From contig NC_085139.1 in NCBI RefSeq assembly GCF_024139115.2, positions 72,893,203-72,957,202 on the forward strand: a stretch of 64,000 nt of DNA, given 5' to 3'. Positions 10,720-23,280 of the stretch are shown here, piece after piece (positions within the stretch are counted from its first letter, which is position 1; each line of letters starts with the position of its first letter). Both the position numbers and the translations under genes were made by a program. The notes under the pieces are model-generated. The model had not been told where the DNA came from and did not search any database. It saw nothing but the letters and a program-made list of their open reading frames with translations. The stretch comes from Armigeres subalbatus (Eukaryota; Arthropoda; Insecta; Diptera; Culicidae).

Positions 10720-10920
10720 TACCGCCATCGGGGGTGAGAATGGGTCATCGCTCTCACCGGCAGCCTGGAGGTCGAATAGCAAAATGGTTCAAAAAGGTCT
10801 CTTATATTTTAGTCTTCTTGCCCTCAGATACATTCAATCTATTCTACAAGCATTCTAAGTATTTGAAACAGTGACCCATTCTCACCCCCATTTGACCCAT
10901 TGTCACCCCCGACAACGGTA
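10720..10920. mobile_element. MITE-like element, TACCG...CGGTA ends
   Basis: About 200 bp with terminal inverted repeats of roughly 28 bp (left TACCGCCATCGGGGGTGAGA, right complement TACCGTTGTCGGGGGTGACA) carrying about four mismatches. The right end has a second internal copy of GGGGGTGAGAATGGGTCA. No coding capacity. No target duplication is obvious. Confidence 0.55.
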
Positions 10921-12160
10921 ACTTGTTGTCAAAAATATAACATTAGCTCGAAGAAATTAGGATAATAAAAACGGTGAGGTTGCTAACACACGTGCTCATC
11001 GTATGCGGCCCAATAACCGTTTCGACCAAACGTCCAAATCAGCCACATGGAATTCGGTTACAAGACTATCGACCGGAGTCTCCCCTTCCTTCCATCGATA
11101 TCCTGTCGCTGACCGTCAACCAATATGTGAAAGCTGCTTCTGGCTTGTTCCAGGTTACACTGCCGATGGCTCCTGTGCTGAGGTAGGCATTCTGCTATTC
11201 TGCCATTGTGTGCTGACAACTACCAGATTTCTTTAAATACTCCTTCGGGAATTCCTCTAATAATTCATCCGGGAAACCCACACGGAATTGCCGAGGGATT
11301 CTTGCAGATAAAATCGAGAGCTAGTACCAAACAGACTCCAGAGGGGTTTTTCTAAAATATTACTTTATCGTCGCACATCACTTTCTCCTACGAGGTTTGA
11401 ATAAATAATTGGCAAATAAAACAAAATCCATGACCCCCGGTCTACGATACTTCACAAATTTAATTAATTAAATAAAGTTCGTTACACTTATTTTGCGATG
11501 GCTTGCCAAAACACTTGAACCACTGCCACGATACGAGCCCCCATCCAATTTTCCACCACCGGTGGACCGCTCTGGTCGTGCAATAACGATTTGTTTTTGA
11601 GTCCTTAATTAAACCAACAGGCAACAAACGCCACCTTTCAGCGGGTCGTTAATCTTGCCCTGGGTTCTGTTCGTCTCTCTCCATCCCTGTTGGTTATTCG
11701 CGGGTGACTAATTACCGTGTTTTTTTCTATTCGCATTTTTTTTTTCAATTTTGCTCGGTCCTTTCTACGATGAACTCCGACATTTTTTTTAACGGCATTT
11801 TTTTTTAAGGCGATACGTCCAGTGCCTGTTGGTTGTAGAGCAATTCAGAAACAACGAAACCACCCCGTAAAACTCATCGCCTTATAAATATGGCAACACT
11901 TTGTGTTAATAGCGATAATAAACCGTACGTGATTGAATTCCCCTGGTTTTTTTTTCTGCGCCGCCTTGCCGCTTTTTTTTCTCCCCACACGCTGCTGTGC
12001 GATTCGCTGGGTGTTCGCAGTGCCGTACCATCAGGAACATCCGGCGGGACAGCAGACCATTTACCAGGACGATGACGGTGTGGTCGACAGATGTTGTGGC
12101 GTTCCGCGAGCGCGGCTACTCGCTGCAGAATATCGGTTCTCAATGAATTTTTAATTTGGT
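10921..12160. other. unassigned sequence downstream of protease gene A
   Basis: Mostly AT-rich. Several T-runs occur at 11720-11980. An ORF-like stretch at 12021-12150 follows a plausible acceptor (GGTGTTCGCAG), but nothing connects to it. No gene supported. Confidence 0.4.
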
Positions 12161-12182
12161 TTTGTATTGAATGTCATCTATA

Positions 12183-12188
12183 TTTATT
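12183..12188 (-). other. poly(A) signal of gene A
   Basis: AATAAA on the minus strand, 42 bases beyond the gene A stop codon. Confidence 0.65.
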
Positions 12189-12229
12189 TAAAGAATTTTG
12201 TTAATTGTGACTTTTATAGACTTTCTGAT

Positions 12230-14315
12230 TCACACAGTTTTATTAAATCTAAGAATCCAGTTTTCCAATTGATCAGGAAACACGAAATCCTTGTTGAAAA
12301 TTCCTTCAATAGGAGTTGTGGACGATGTTTCTGTATTCTGTTCCACTAACAGATTTTCCGTAGCAGTCAAACCTCTTGGCTGAAGTTCTTCGTTCCAGAT
12401 GATCTGCTCTAACCAATCCAGGTAATACGAAATTCGCACGTAACCTTCTACCCATGGTAGATCTTTGGGCCACGTGTCGTACATTATAACGAAATCCTTC
12501 AAACCCACAATGGTAGACAGGCAGGCTTGTCTGTTGACTGACTGTAAAGGCGCTCCCATTATCCCGTGAAGTCCGATTCGCAACGGATCGGTGTTGATGA
12601 CACACATGTCACCAGGTCGGGTAACGGGATCGTTTTCCAAACCAAAAATCTTCTTGCATCGTTCTTCCGTAATAAATTCATTATCCTCAGACTCGAAGAT
12701 TTGTTGGACACCTGAAACAGATAATTTACCAAATTGCTATTCCAATTTCATTATTAATTCGCAACACACTTGCCTGTGGTTGCGTTCATTCCAACACCGG
12801 TTTGCACGAGAGTGTCGTATAGATTCTCTGTCCAATTGCTGGCCAGACAGGCTGGTATCACACTACTTGAAAGCTGGACCGGTGTTTTTAGTTTAACGAC
12901 AGCCAAATCATGATTCTTGGGACTCATTACGAACTCCGGGTAACACGTGACTTCCAGGATATCAACACTGCCGTATCCATCTATCTGTATTTGATCCGGT
13001 GTGGCGAATCTAACAAACTGTTTCAATCGTAAACATGACATAAATATATAAGTGCGGTACTCACCTAGTACAAATACAAATTGTAATAGCAAAGCTTTCG
13101 CTAACCAAAACACCATTGCATTTCATTAGCTTGGGATCTCCATCGGAGTAGGAAATTGATATCTGCAAAAGGTTAGCGTCAATTACGGATTACTTGATAG
13201 TTGAAGGAACTAACTGAATGCGGGTGTCTCGAGTTAACGCATTCTCCGGTTTTGCGTTTGGCCGCCATTTTCTGGAATCTATCGCATTCTGAAACTCGTA
13301 ATATCGAGACAAAATGTTTAAGAACAAGCTGAAGATGGAAATACCTTTTTCACTGATTCGCTTCGGCCTTTGAGCTGCTTGAGGTTCGTTTTCAGCCATG
13401 ACTTCCTTAATCCAGGTCAAATATCGTTGAACATTTGAGAAAACCGAATATTTCGAGGTATCAATCACTTTGGTTGAGGGATCTATCTTCGCAAAAGAAA
13501 CAACTCCTCTCAGAATCCATCGATCGCCATCATAGAAATACATTCCGCCGCCACTGTCACCGCCTCCAGGACTGGTTCCTTCAACAGATAAAGAATATTG
13601 GATCACCCGTCAATCGCTCACGACATTTTCAACGCTTACCATTCAGATCCCCCGCGCAGAACACATTTTCATTCACCAGATTTCCAAACAAAACCGGATC
13701 GTTTTCTGTACACTTCCGGTAGCTCACCACCGACAGTGACGCCGTATTAAGCACTTCCGAAACGTTGCCCGTCTCGGTCGTACCCCACCCCGTAATCCAT
13801 CCACGTTGACCTTCCAGATTGCTCAGATCTTGGGCAACCCTCTGATCGATGCAGATCGGGATCACGTAGTCCGTAAAGACGACGGCCAATCTCATCACCA
13901 GCAGTGCCACATCGTTCCGCAGGGCAGAATACTCCGGATGGACATGCACTTTGCTGACGTCCCGGATCTGCACTGGATCGCCGACCACGGACAAACTCTG
14001 CTGCCCAAGATGCAGCTCAAATATTGCAACCGGCATCGGACGCCTATTTTTGCGGTTCACAACGCAATGGGCCGCCGTCAGAAGGTGTTTCTCGTTCAGC
14101 AGACTTCCGCCGCACTGGTATCGGAGCTTTTCACGAGGTTGCTTATGAAAAATGGCCACATGCCATGGCCACTCGCCTTCCTCGGCTTTCCAACCGTGCG
14201 ACACCAGTTGGACGAAGCCGTGCTTGCGAGTTCCACAATGGTAAGCGAGGGCAAACGGGTCCACTTGAAGCAGTTGGTATACAGCAAAAATTATCAACCG
14301 ATGTAGGAAATTCAT
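12230..14315 (-). CDS. secreted two-domain serine protease A (active domain plus pseudoprotease)
   Basis: Six exons on the minus strand: 14315-13640, 13578-13345, 13288-13215, 13162-13065, 13009-12774, 12711-12230. They join without a stop to 599 residues. Residues 1-24 are a signal peptide ending FALA. Domain 1 (about 25-290) is chymotrypsin-fold with WPWHV, CGGSLL, AAHC (His83), NDVALL (Asp135), GWGTT and GGGDSGGG (Ser234), so the catalytic triad is intact; the residue at the S1-pocket position appears to be Ser rather than Asp. There is no IVGG activation site. Domain 2 (about 305-560) aligns with the same fold: CNGVLVSESFAITICICT replaces the His site, NHDLAVVKL keeps Asp, and RPGDMCVINTD replaces GDSGG, so it is non-catalytic. 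A Thr/Glu-rich tail of about 50 residues is absent from paralogue B. Intron 5 has a GC donor. The architecture suggests a secreted clip/ModSP-like or polyserase-like regulator; substrate unknown. Confidence 0.88.
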
Positions 14316-14396
14316 TTTGAACACGAGAGTACTGTTACTGTAAAGTGGGACCGATCGCGATGAAGCGATAATGGGAACTGTTCAATGAAATCACTT

Positions 14397-14404
14397 TTAC
14401 ATAG
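14397..14404 (-). promoter_or_regulatory. TATA-like box of gene A
   Basis: TATGTAAA on the minus strand, 82 bases before the ATG, with TCATT shortly downstream. Paralogue B has TATATAG at a matching distance, also followed by TCATT. Core-promoter assignment is inference from position and parallel placement. Confidence 0.4.
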
Positions 14405-14639
14405 ATTGTTTTTGTTTGGAAATTATCGCTCGGTTGGGAATTTCTTCGATTAATCGATGCAATATATTTCTGCGAGCTCTATGCACGTAGTGGTGAACAT
14501 GGTTGCCAAATAAATTTGGCATATTGAATTCAAAATTTCTTTATTTTCCAAAATTGCCGCTCAAAAAATAGGTACGAGAATTCACTAGTTTTTCATAATC
14601 TTATCTACGATATCTTATTTACAAAATGTTACAAATTGC

Positions 14640-16112
14640 TTTCAGCACATTTAAAATCGAATTGAATTTAAATCAAAATCGAATAGAAATAGAGATCAAT
14701 TAAAAATTGAATAGAATCGAACAGGAATCAAATCGAAAGCGAATCGAAATCCAATCGGAATCGAATCAAAATCATATAAATCGAATCGAAATAGAATTGA
14801 ATCGATTTGCAATGAAAAAGAATTTCAATCGAAACTGAACCGAAATTGAATAGAAATCGATTGGAAATCAAATCAAAATCGAATCGAAATCGAATCCGAA
14901 TCGAAATCCAAATTGAATCGAAGTCGAAAACGAATCGAAATAAAATTGAAATCGAATCCAAATCAAATCAAAATCGAATCAAAAGCAGAAATCGAATCGA
15001 AATCGAATCGAAATCGAATCGAAATCGAATCGGAATCGAATCGAAATCGAATCGAAATCGAATCGAAATCGAATCGAAATCGAATCGAAATCGAATCGAA
15101 ATCGAATCGAAATCGAATCGAAATCGAATCGAAATCGAATCGAAATCGAATCGAAATCGAATCGAAATCGAATCGAAATCGAATCGAAATCGAATCGAAA
15201 TTTAATCGAAACCGAAATCGAATCGAAATCGAAATTGAATCGAAGTCGAATCGAATCAAAGTCGAATCGAAATCGAAATCGAATCAAAATCGAATCGAAA
15301 TCGAATCGAATCGAAATCGAATCGAAATTGAATCGAAATCAAATCAAAATCGAATCGAAATCGAATCGAAATCGAATCGAAATCGAATCGAAATCGAATC
15401 GAAATCGAATCGAAATCGAATCGAAATCGAATCGAAATCGAATCGAAATCGAATCGAAATCGAATCGAAATCGAATCGAAATCGAATCGAAATCAAAATC
15501 GAATCGAAATCGAATCGAAATCGAATCGAAATCGAATCGAAATCGAATCGAAATCGAATCGAAATCGAATCGAAATCGAATCGAAATCGAATCGAAATAG
15601 AATCGAAATAGAATCGAATCGAAATCGAATCGAATCGAAATCGAATCAAAATTGAATCGAAATCGAATCCAAATTGAATCGAGATCGAAAACGAATCAAG
15701 ATCGAATCGAAATCGAATCGAAATCGAATCGAAATCGACTCGAAATCGAATCTAAATCAAATCTAAATCAAATCGAAATCGAATCGAAATCGACTCGACA
15801 TCGAATCAAAATCGAATTGAAATCGAATTGAAATCGAATCGAAATCGAATCGAAATCGAATCGAAATAGAATTGAAATAATATCGAAATCGAATCGAAAT
15901 CGAATCAAAATCTAATAGAAATCGAATCGTAATCGAATCGAATCGAAATCAGATCGAAATCGATTCGAAATCGAATCGAAATCGAATCGAAATCGAATCG
16001 AAATCGAAATCGAATCGAAATCGAATCGAAATCGAATCGAAATCGAATCGATATCGAATTCGAATCGAAATCGAATCGAAATCGAATCGAAATTGAATCG
16101 AAATCGAATCGG
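14640..16112 (+). repeat. 11-bp satellite AAATCGAATCG, block 1
   Basis: Tandem AAATCGAATCG, near-perfect at 14990-15200 and 15340-15600, decaying outward. Occasional 5- or 6-base slips (ATCGAATCGAATCG) occur. Neither strand of the unit can spell a stop codon, which explains the long Ile-Glu-Ser-Lys and Asp-Phe frames on both strands. At 16113 the orientation reverses. Confidence 0.95.
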
Positions 16113-19100
16113 AATTCGATTTTGTTTGGATTCCGAGTTAATTTCGATTCGATTTGATTTCGAGTTGATTTTGATTTCGATTTCGATTAGTTTTTTAATT
16201 CGATTTCGATTCGATTTTTTTTTCGATACAATTTTGTTTCGATTTCGATTCGGTTTCGATTAGATTTGAAACCGATTCAATTTTTTTTTCGATTTCTATT
16301 CGATTTCGATTCAATTTTGATTCGATTTTGATTTGATTTCGAGTCATTTTCGATTCGATTTCGATTTGATTTCGATTTGATTTCGATTAGATTTCGATTC
16401 AATTCGTTCCTATTTATATTCGATATTGTTTCGATTTCGATTCAATTTTGATTCGATTTCAATTTCAATTTCGAATTCGACTTCGATTTCGATTCTATTT
16501 CGATTAGATTTTGAATCGATTTTAAATCGATCTCGATTCGGTTTTGATTCGATTTTGAATCAATTTTTAATCGATTTAGATTCAATTTTGATACTACGAT
16601 ACTATTTCGATACGATGTCGAATCTATTTCAATTCGTGTTCGATTCGATTTAGATTCGATTTCGATTTGATTTCGATTCGATTCAATTTTGAATAGATTT
16701 TGATTCGATTTCGATTAAATTTAGATTGGAATTTGATTCGATTTCGATGCAATTTTGATTCGATTTAGTTTCGATTTCAATATGATTTTGATTCGATTTC
16801 GGTTCGATTTTATTCGATTTTGATTCGATTTCATTTCGATTTAGATTCGATTTCAATTTCGATTCGATTTCGGTTCGGTTTCGAATCGACTTCGATTCGA
16901 TTCGAGTTCGATTCTATTTTGATTCAATTTTGTTTCGATTTCGATTTGTTTTCGATTTGATTTCGATTTAATTTTGTTTAGATTCCGATGCGATTTTGAT
17001 TCCAATTCGATTCAATTTCGATTTGTTTTCTATTCGATTTCGATTTGATTTGAATTCGGTTAAATTTTGTTTCGATTTCGATTCACTTTCGTTTCGATTT
17101 CGATTCGATTTTGATTATATTTTGATTCGAATTTGAATCGATTTCGATTCAATTACGATTTCGATTAGATTAAGATTCGAATTTGATTCGATTTCGATTC
17201 GTGTTCGATTTGATTTCGATTTGATTTCGATTCAATTTCGATTCGATTTCGATTCGATTTTGATTCGATATCGATTCGATTTCGATTCGAATTCAATTCG
17301 ATTTCGATTCGATTTCGATTCGATTTCGATTCGATTTTGATTCAATTTCGATTCAATTTTGATTGTATTTTGATTCGATTTTGATTGGATTTCGATTTAA
17401 TTTCTATACGATTTCGATTCGATTTCGATTAGATTTAGATTCGAATTTGACTCGATTTCGATTCAATTTTGATTCGATTTAGTTTCGATTTCGATTCGAT
17501 TTCAATACGTTTTTTATTCGATTTCGGTTTGATTTTGATTCGATTTAGAATCGATTTCAATTCGATTTCGATTCCATTTCGATTCGATTTTGATTCGATT
17601 TCAATTCGATTTCGATTCGATTTCAATTCGATTTCGATTCGATTTCGGTTCGATTTTGATTAGATTTCGATTCGATTCGAGTTCGATTAGATTTAGATTC
17701 TGTTTTGATTCAATTTTGTTTCGATTTCTATTTGTTTTCGATTTGATTTCAATTCAATTTTGTTTTGATTCCGATGCGATTTTGATTCGATTTTGATTCC
17801 TATTCGATTCAATTTCGATTTCGATTTGAATTCGAATTCGATTTGATTTGAATTCGAATCAATTTTGTTTCGATTTCGATTCACTTTCGATTCGATTTCA
17901 ATTCGATTTTGATTATATTTTGATTCGAATTCGAATCGATTTCGATTCGAATTTGATTCGATTTCGATTCATTTTAGATTCTATTTAGTTTCAATTTCGA
18001 TTCGATTTCAATACGATTTTGATTCGATTTCGATTTGATTTCGGTTCGATTTTGATTCGATTTTGATTCGATTTCAATTCCATTTCGATTCGATTTCGAT
18101 TTCGATTCGATTTCGACTCGATTTCGATTCGATTTCGATTTCATTTTGATTCGATTTCGGTTCAATTTAGATTCGATTTAGTTTCGATTTCGATTCGATT
18201 TCAATTCGTTTTTGATTCGATTTCGGTTCAATTTTGATTCGATTTCGATTCGATTTCAATTCTATTTCAATTCGATTTCGTTTCCATTTCGATTCGATTT
18301 TGACTCGATTTCAATTCGATTTCGGTTCGATTTTGATTAGATTTCGATTCGATTCGAGTCCGATTTGATTTCGATTCTATTTTGATTTAATTTTGTTTCG
18401 ATTCCGATGCGATTTTGATTCGATTGTGATTCCAATTCGATTCAATTTCGATTTGATTTGAATTTGATTTCGATTTGATTTGAATTCGATTAAAATTTTG
18501 TTTCGATTTCAATTCACTTCCGGTTCGATTCCGATTCGATTTTGATTATATTTTGATTCGATTTCGATTCGAATTTGATTCGATTTCGATTCAATTTAGA
18601 TTCGATTTAGATTTGATTTTGATACGAATTCAATACGATTTTGATTCGATTTGGATTTGATTTCGGTTTGATTTTGATTCGATTTTGATTAGATTTCGAT
18701 TCGATTTCGATTCGATTTAGATTCGTGCTCGATTCGATTTCGATTTGATTTCGATTCGATTTCGATTTCTATCCAATTTCTATTCGATTTCGATTCGATT
18801 TCTATACGATTTTGATTCAATTTTGATTGTATTTTGATTAGATTTCGATTCGATTTTGATTCAATTTCCATTCGATTTCGATTCGATTTCGTTTCAATAT
18901 CGATTCAATTTCGATTCGATTTTAATTCAATTGCGATTCGAATTCGATTCGATTCGATTTCTATTCGATTTCGATACGATTTTAATTCGGTTTCGATTCG
19001 ATTTCGATGCGATTTCGATTTCCGTTTTGATTCAATTTCATTTCGATTTCAATGCGACTTCGATTCGATTACGATTTGGTTTCGATTCAATTTCGATTCG

Positions 19101-19490
19101 ATTTCGATTGAATTTCGATTCGATTTCAATTCGATTTCAATTCAAATTAGATTCGATTCCGATTCGATTTAGATGCGATTTCGATTCGATTTCGGATCGA
19201 TTTTGATTAGATTTCGATTCGATTCGAGTTCGATTTGATTTCGATTCTATTTTGATTCAATTTTGTTTCGATTTCGATTTGTTTTCGATTTGATTTCGAT
19301 TCAATTTTGTTTCGATTCCGATGCGATTTTGATTCGATTTTGATTCTAATTCGATTCAATTTCGATATGATTTCTATTTGATTTCGATTTGATTTGAATT
19401 CGATTAAATATTGTTTCGATTTCGATTCACTTTCGATTCTATTCGATTTTGATTATATTTTGATTCGAATTCGAATCGATTTCGATTCAA
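16113..19490 (-). repeat. 11-bp satellite, inverted and degenerate block 2
   Basis: The same unit on the opposite strand (CGATTCGATTT), much more diverged than its neighbours. Landmarks such as GATTCCGATGCG recur at 16981, 17767, 18400 and 19314, always followed by a GATTATATTTTGATTCGA landmark at 17113, 17911, 18544 and 19451. A higher-order unit of about 0.63-0.91 kb is thus superimposed on the 11-mer. Confidence 0.93.
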
Positions 19491-21150
19491 TACGAAATCA
19501 AAATCGAAGTGAAATCGAATCGAAATTGAATCGGAATCGAATCGAAATCGAATCCAAATCGAATCGATATCGATTTGAAATCGAATCGAAATCGAATCAA
19601 AATCGAATTGAAATCGGATTGAAATTGACTCGAATCGAAATTGAATGTAAATTGAAATAAAAATCGAATCGAAATCGAATCGAAACTGAAACTGAAACGA
19701 AATCGAAACGAAGTAGAATCGAAATCGAATCGAAATCGTATCGAATTCGAATCGAAATCGAAATCGAATCGAAATCGAAATCGAATCGAAATCGAAATCG
19801 AATCGAAATCGAATCGAAATCGAATCGAAATCGAATCGAAATCGAATCGAAATCGAATCGAAATCGAATCGAAATCGAATCGAAATCGAATCGAAATCGA
19901 ATCTAAATCGAATCTAAATCGAAATCGAATCGAAATCGCATCGAAATCGAATCGAAATCGAATCGAAATCGAATCTAAATCGAATCTAAATCGAATCGAA
20001 ATCAAAATCGAATCGAAATCGAATCAAAATCGAATCGAAATCGAATCGAAATCGAATCGAAATCGAATCGAAATCGAATCTAAATCGAATCTTAATCGAA
20101 TCAAAATCGAATCGAAATCGAATCGAAATCGAATCGAAATCGAATCGAAATCGAATCAAAATCGAATCGAAATCGAATCGAAATCGAATCGAAATCGAAT
20201 CTAAATCGAATCTAAATCGAAATCGAATCGAAATCGCATCGAAATCGAATCGAAATCGAATCTAAATCGAATCTAAATCGAATCGAAATCAAAATCGAAT
20301 CGAAATCGAATCGAAATCGAATTGAAATCGAATTGAAATCGAATCAAAATCGAATCGAAATCGAATCGAAATCGAATCAAAATCGAATTGAAATCAAATC
20401 GAAATCGAATCGAAATCGAATTGAAATCGAATCGAAATCGAATCGAAATCGAATCGAAATCGAATCGAAATCCAATCGAAATCGAATCGAAATCGAATCG
20501 AAATCGAATCGAAATCGCATCGAAATAAAATCAAAATCAAATCCGAATCGAACCGAAGTCGAATTAAATTGGATAAAAGACTCCAAATCGAATCAATGTC
20601 GAAATTAAATTAAATCGAAATCGTAACAAATTCCAATGGAAACCAAATCAAAATAGAAACGAAATAAAATCCAAATTGGATAGTAGACTTCAAATCGAAC
20701 CAATGTCGAATTTGAATTAAATTGAAATCGTAATAAAATCAAATCAAACCAAATAAAAATAGAAACGAAATAAAATCCAAATCGAATTGAAATCGAATCG
20801 GAATTGAATCAGAATCGAATCGAAATCAATCTGAAATCAAATCGAAATCGAATTAAAATCGAATCAACATTGAATCGTAATCGAATCGAAATAATATTGA
20901 AATCGTTTCTATGTTGAATCAAAATCGAATCGAAATCGAGTAGAAATTGCATCGATTGAAATCTAACCGAAATCATAATCGAATCGAAAAGAAATCGAAT
21001 GAAAATCGCATAATAATGGAATCGAAATAGAGATCAATCCAAATTCGATATCAAATTGAAATCGAATTTAGACCGAATCGAATCGAAAGTCATTCGAAAT
21101 CGAACAAGAAACAAATTGAAAACGAGAAGATAATTGGAATCGTATCGAAA
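19491..21150 (+). repeat. 11-bp satellite AAATCGAATCG, block 3
   Basis: Orientation returns to that of block 1 at about 19491. The core 19740-20520 is regular, with an internally duplicated segment (ATCTAAATCGAATCTAAATCG near 19900, 19975, 20190 and 20255). The right flank 20560-21150 decays gradually into unique sequence. Confidence 0.93.
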
Positions 21151-23280
21151 CAGAATCAAATCACTACTAGAATTAGAAAATCAAAGACTATCGTGGGCTC
21201 AATCGAGAGCAAAAATAGTTCCAATTATTTACAATTAATAACGCAACAACTGCCACTAAGAATTTGAACCAGAACTTTCTAATTTGTGAACCACTGGTAA
21301 TCATGAAGCACTTCTCCACCTAAGGTAACAATTTTGCATAAATAAAGCCCGTGTTTACACTCATACGACTCTTGGGGCGACCCCTCAGCCTTCTGTCCGT
21401 TCCCAAACAACATCGTGAACCATTGTTAGAGAATTGAATCAAGTGGAGGGAGAAAGCAGCCTTCGCCGGAAACCGTTTCAGAAAAACCATGGACATACAC
21501 ACGTCTATTGAGCATAAAACAGTGCAACAACAGCAGCAGCAGTAGTCGAGCCGAGAGTCAAGCGCAACTTCACCATGATGGGACTCCGGTAGCGTCATAA
21601 ATATTTATGCAACGGGGCGAAATGGTAGCACACACATGCACCAGCTCGTGCACACAGGTGAATAGAATGAGAACGCGCGTCCTTAATGTCCCGGACGACC
21701 GGAAGATTTGTTACCGCTACTTACACGACGCGACGTGGTGTGTTCCCGAGCCGGGTTGCGCCAGGAAGTCCCAGGTTAAGTGGTCAGGTGAAATATACCC
21801 TGCATTACCCCCACGTGATGGTTCGTGTGTGCATAAAACGGTATGCCATTAGCTTCGATTATTATGGGTGCTTTGAATGGCGATTCGGCAAGCCGATATC
21901 CCGGGTAAGTGTGCCGCAGAAGCCGGATCCGCGACTGCTGAATGGTACAGAACTGCATAAAATTTCGTGTCGTAAATCGACCTGATAGGTAATACCCGCC
22001 GATGAAGTGCTTTGCCTTTTACGACGATGTTATCGGCCGTTCAGGAGATATTTTCGAATGGAAGTGATCCGTTTTGAAATTTTTACGATGAGGGATGTTT
22101 AAATTCATTGCTCATAATGAGAGTGTTCGGCATTGACTGTATTTGTAGAATGATGTAGAATATTTGCTGCAGATTACCGTGCTCTAAACGACTTGATTAA
22201 GATATTTTGAGAAAATACAAAAAAAAAACAATATTACCCGACTCTCTCCTAATGATACACTCTTTTACACATTCACACACTTTTTCTGGGTCCACTCTGT
22301 TATCGTTGATGAAAAGTCCGACACCATGTACTTCAATCAACAATAGACGGCCGCTTCAAATTGTCTACTTTATATCCCAACGAAGGGTCAGCCGATAAAG
22401 CCGATGAAAAACAAAAAACTGGCTCTCAGAATGAGTTCTCACCCCAACGTCAACAACGTGGCGATCGTTGAAACCTGCGTTAGTTCCGGCTGACTCAAGC
22501 CCATGCTTATTTTAAGGGCTTGTTTTTTTAAACGTAAGCTAGTTCAATGCTGGTCCCCCAACCTGCCCACAGTTTCCCTTTAACCTGTGAGCGTCCCCAC
22601 AGGGCAGAACCGTGAAAATGTTTTCGACTTTCCGAAGCCCCAAACTACACGCGCCCGGGTGATGGCGAGAAGTGGACTCATCCGCATCAAAACTTTCCAT
22701 GTTTTGCGCTGACTTGCCCGGCCGACAGCGTTGCTCTCGTTGTTTTGAGTGGGATGATGACTTCGGCACGGCCGGCCAGCAGAGAGGACAACACCATCGC
22801 TCTGGAATGGATGCTTAAAAAGCCCGGCCCAAAAAGTTGAAATTGGTTTTTCCGGCAGGTTTCCAAAACAGACTGGAGCAACGTGGCCACCGCAGGCTGT
22901 GGAACCGAATGGATCGATTTCGATGTTTTTCCGATGGAGGATGTGCAGGTTGTTGATGATTCGACGATAAGAGGAGAAACAGATTCGGGATATTGTTATT
23001 GTTGGGAAGTGAAGCCTTCTGGCTATTTTAAATTGTGATTTCTGGAGAAAATCGTAATGGATGTTTTCGAAAATAAGTATTCATTATGGAGCCTAATGAA
23101 CAATTTTCCAATAAACAGAATCTGAATTCTGGCAAAATAAAGCATGGTGTTATCAATCTATGTGTAAAAAATGACGACAATGACAACAATTGAAAAGAAA
23201 ACAATATTTTAATTAATCAATTCCCTATCGAAAGCGTACAAATAGATCACTCAAATGCACACTTGATAGACCTAAATTAT
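21151..23280. other. unassigned, apparently single-copy DNA
   Basis: GC-richer stretches (21360-21990, 22530-22930), a CAG run near 21530 and no tandem structure. Frames up to about 100 codons lack recognisable domains, splice structure or consistent coding character. It could be intronic or regulatory DNA of a neighbouring gene, but nothing visible proves this. Confidence 0.4.

Noticed and set aside
12021..12154. Insulin A-chain-like spacing (GVVDRCC followed by Tyr)
   Set aside because: Two of the four required cysteines are missing, there is no dibasic processing site and no B chain nearby; likely chance.
12754..13116. A separate minus-strand gene starting MVFWLAKALLLQFVFVLG with an apparent signal peptide
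   Set aside because: The hydrophobic start is an out-of-frame reading of exon 4 of protease A. The correct frame gives CNGVLVSESFAITICICT, and paralogue B matches that frame.
14846..15649. Ile-Glu-Ser-Lys and Asp-Phe-Asp-Ser repeat proteins on both strands
   Set aside because: They translate the 11-bp satellite, whose unit lacks stops; frames break as the array decays.
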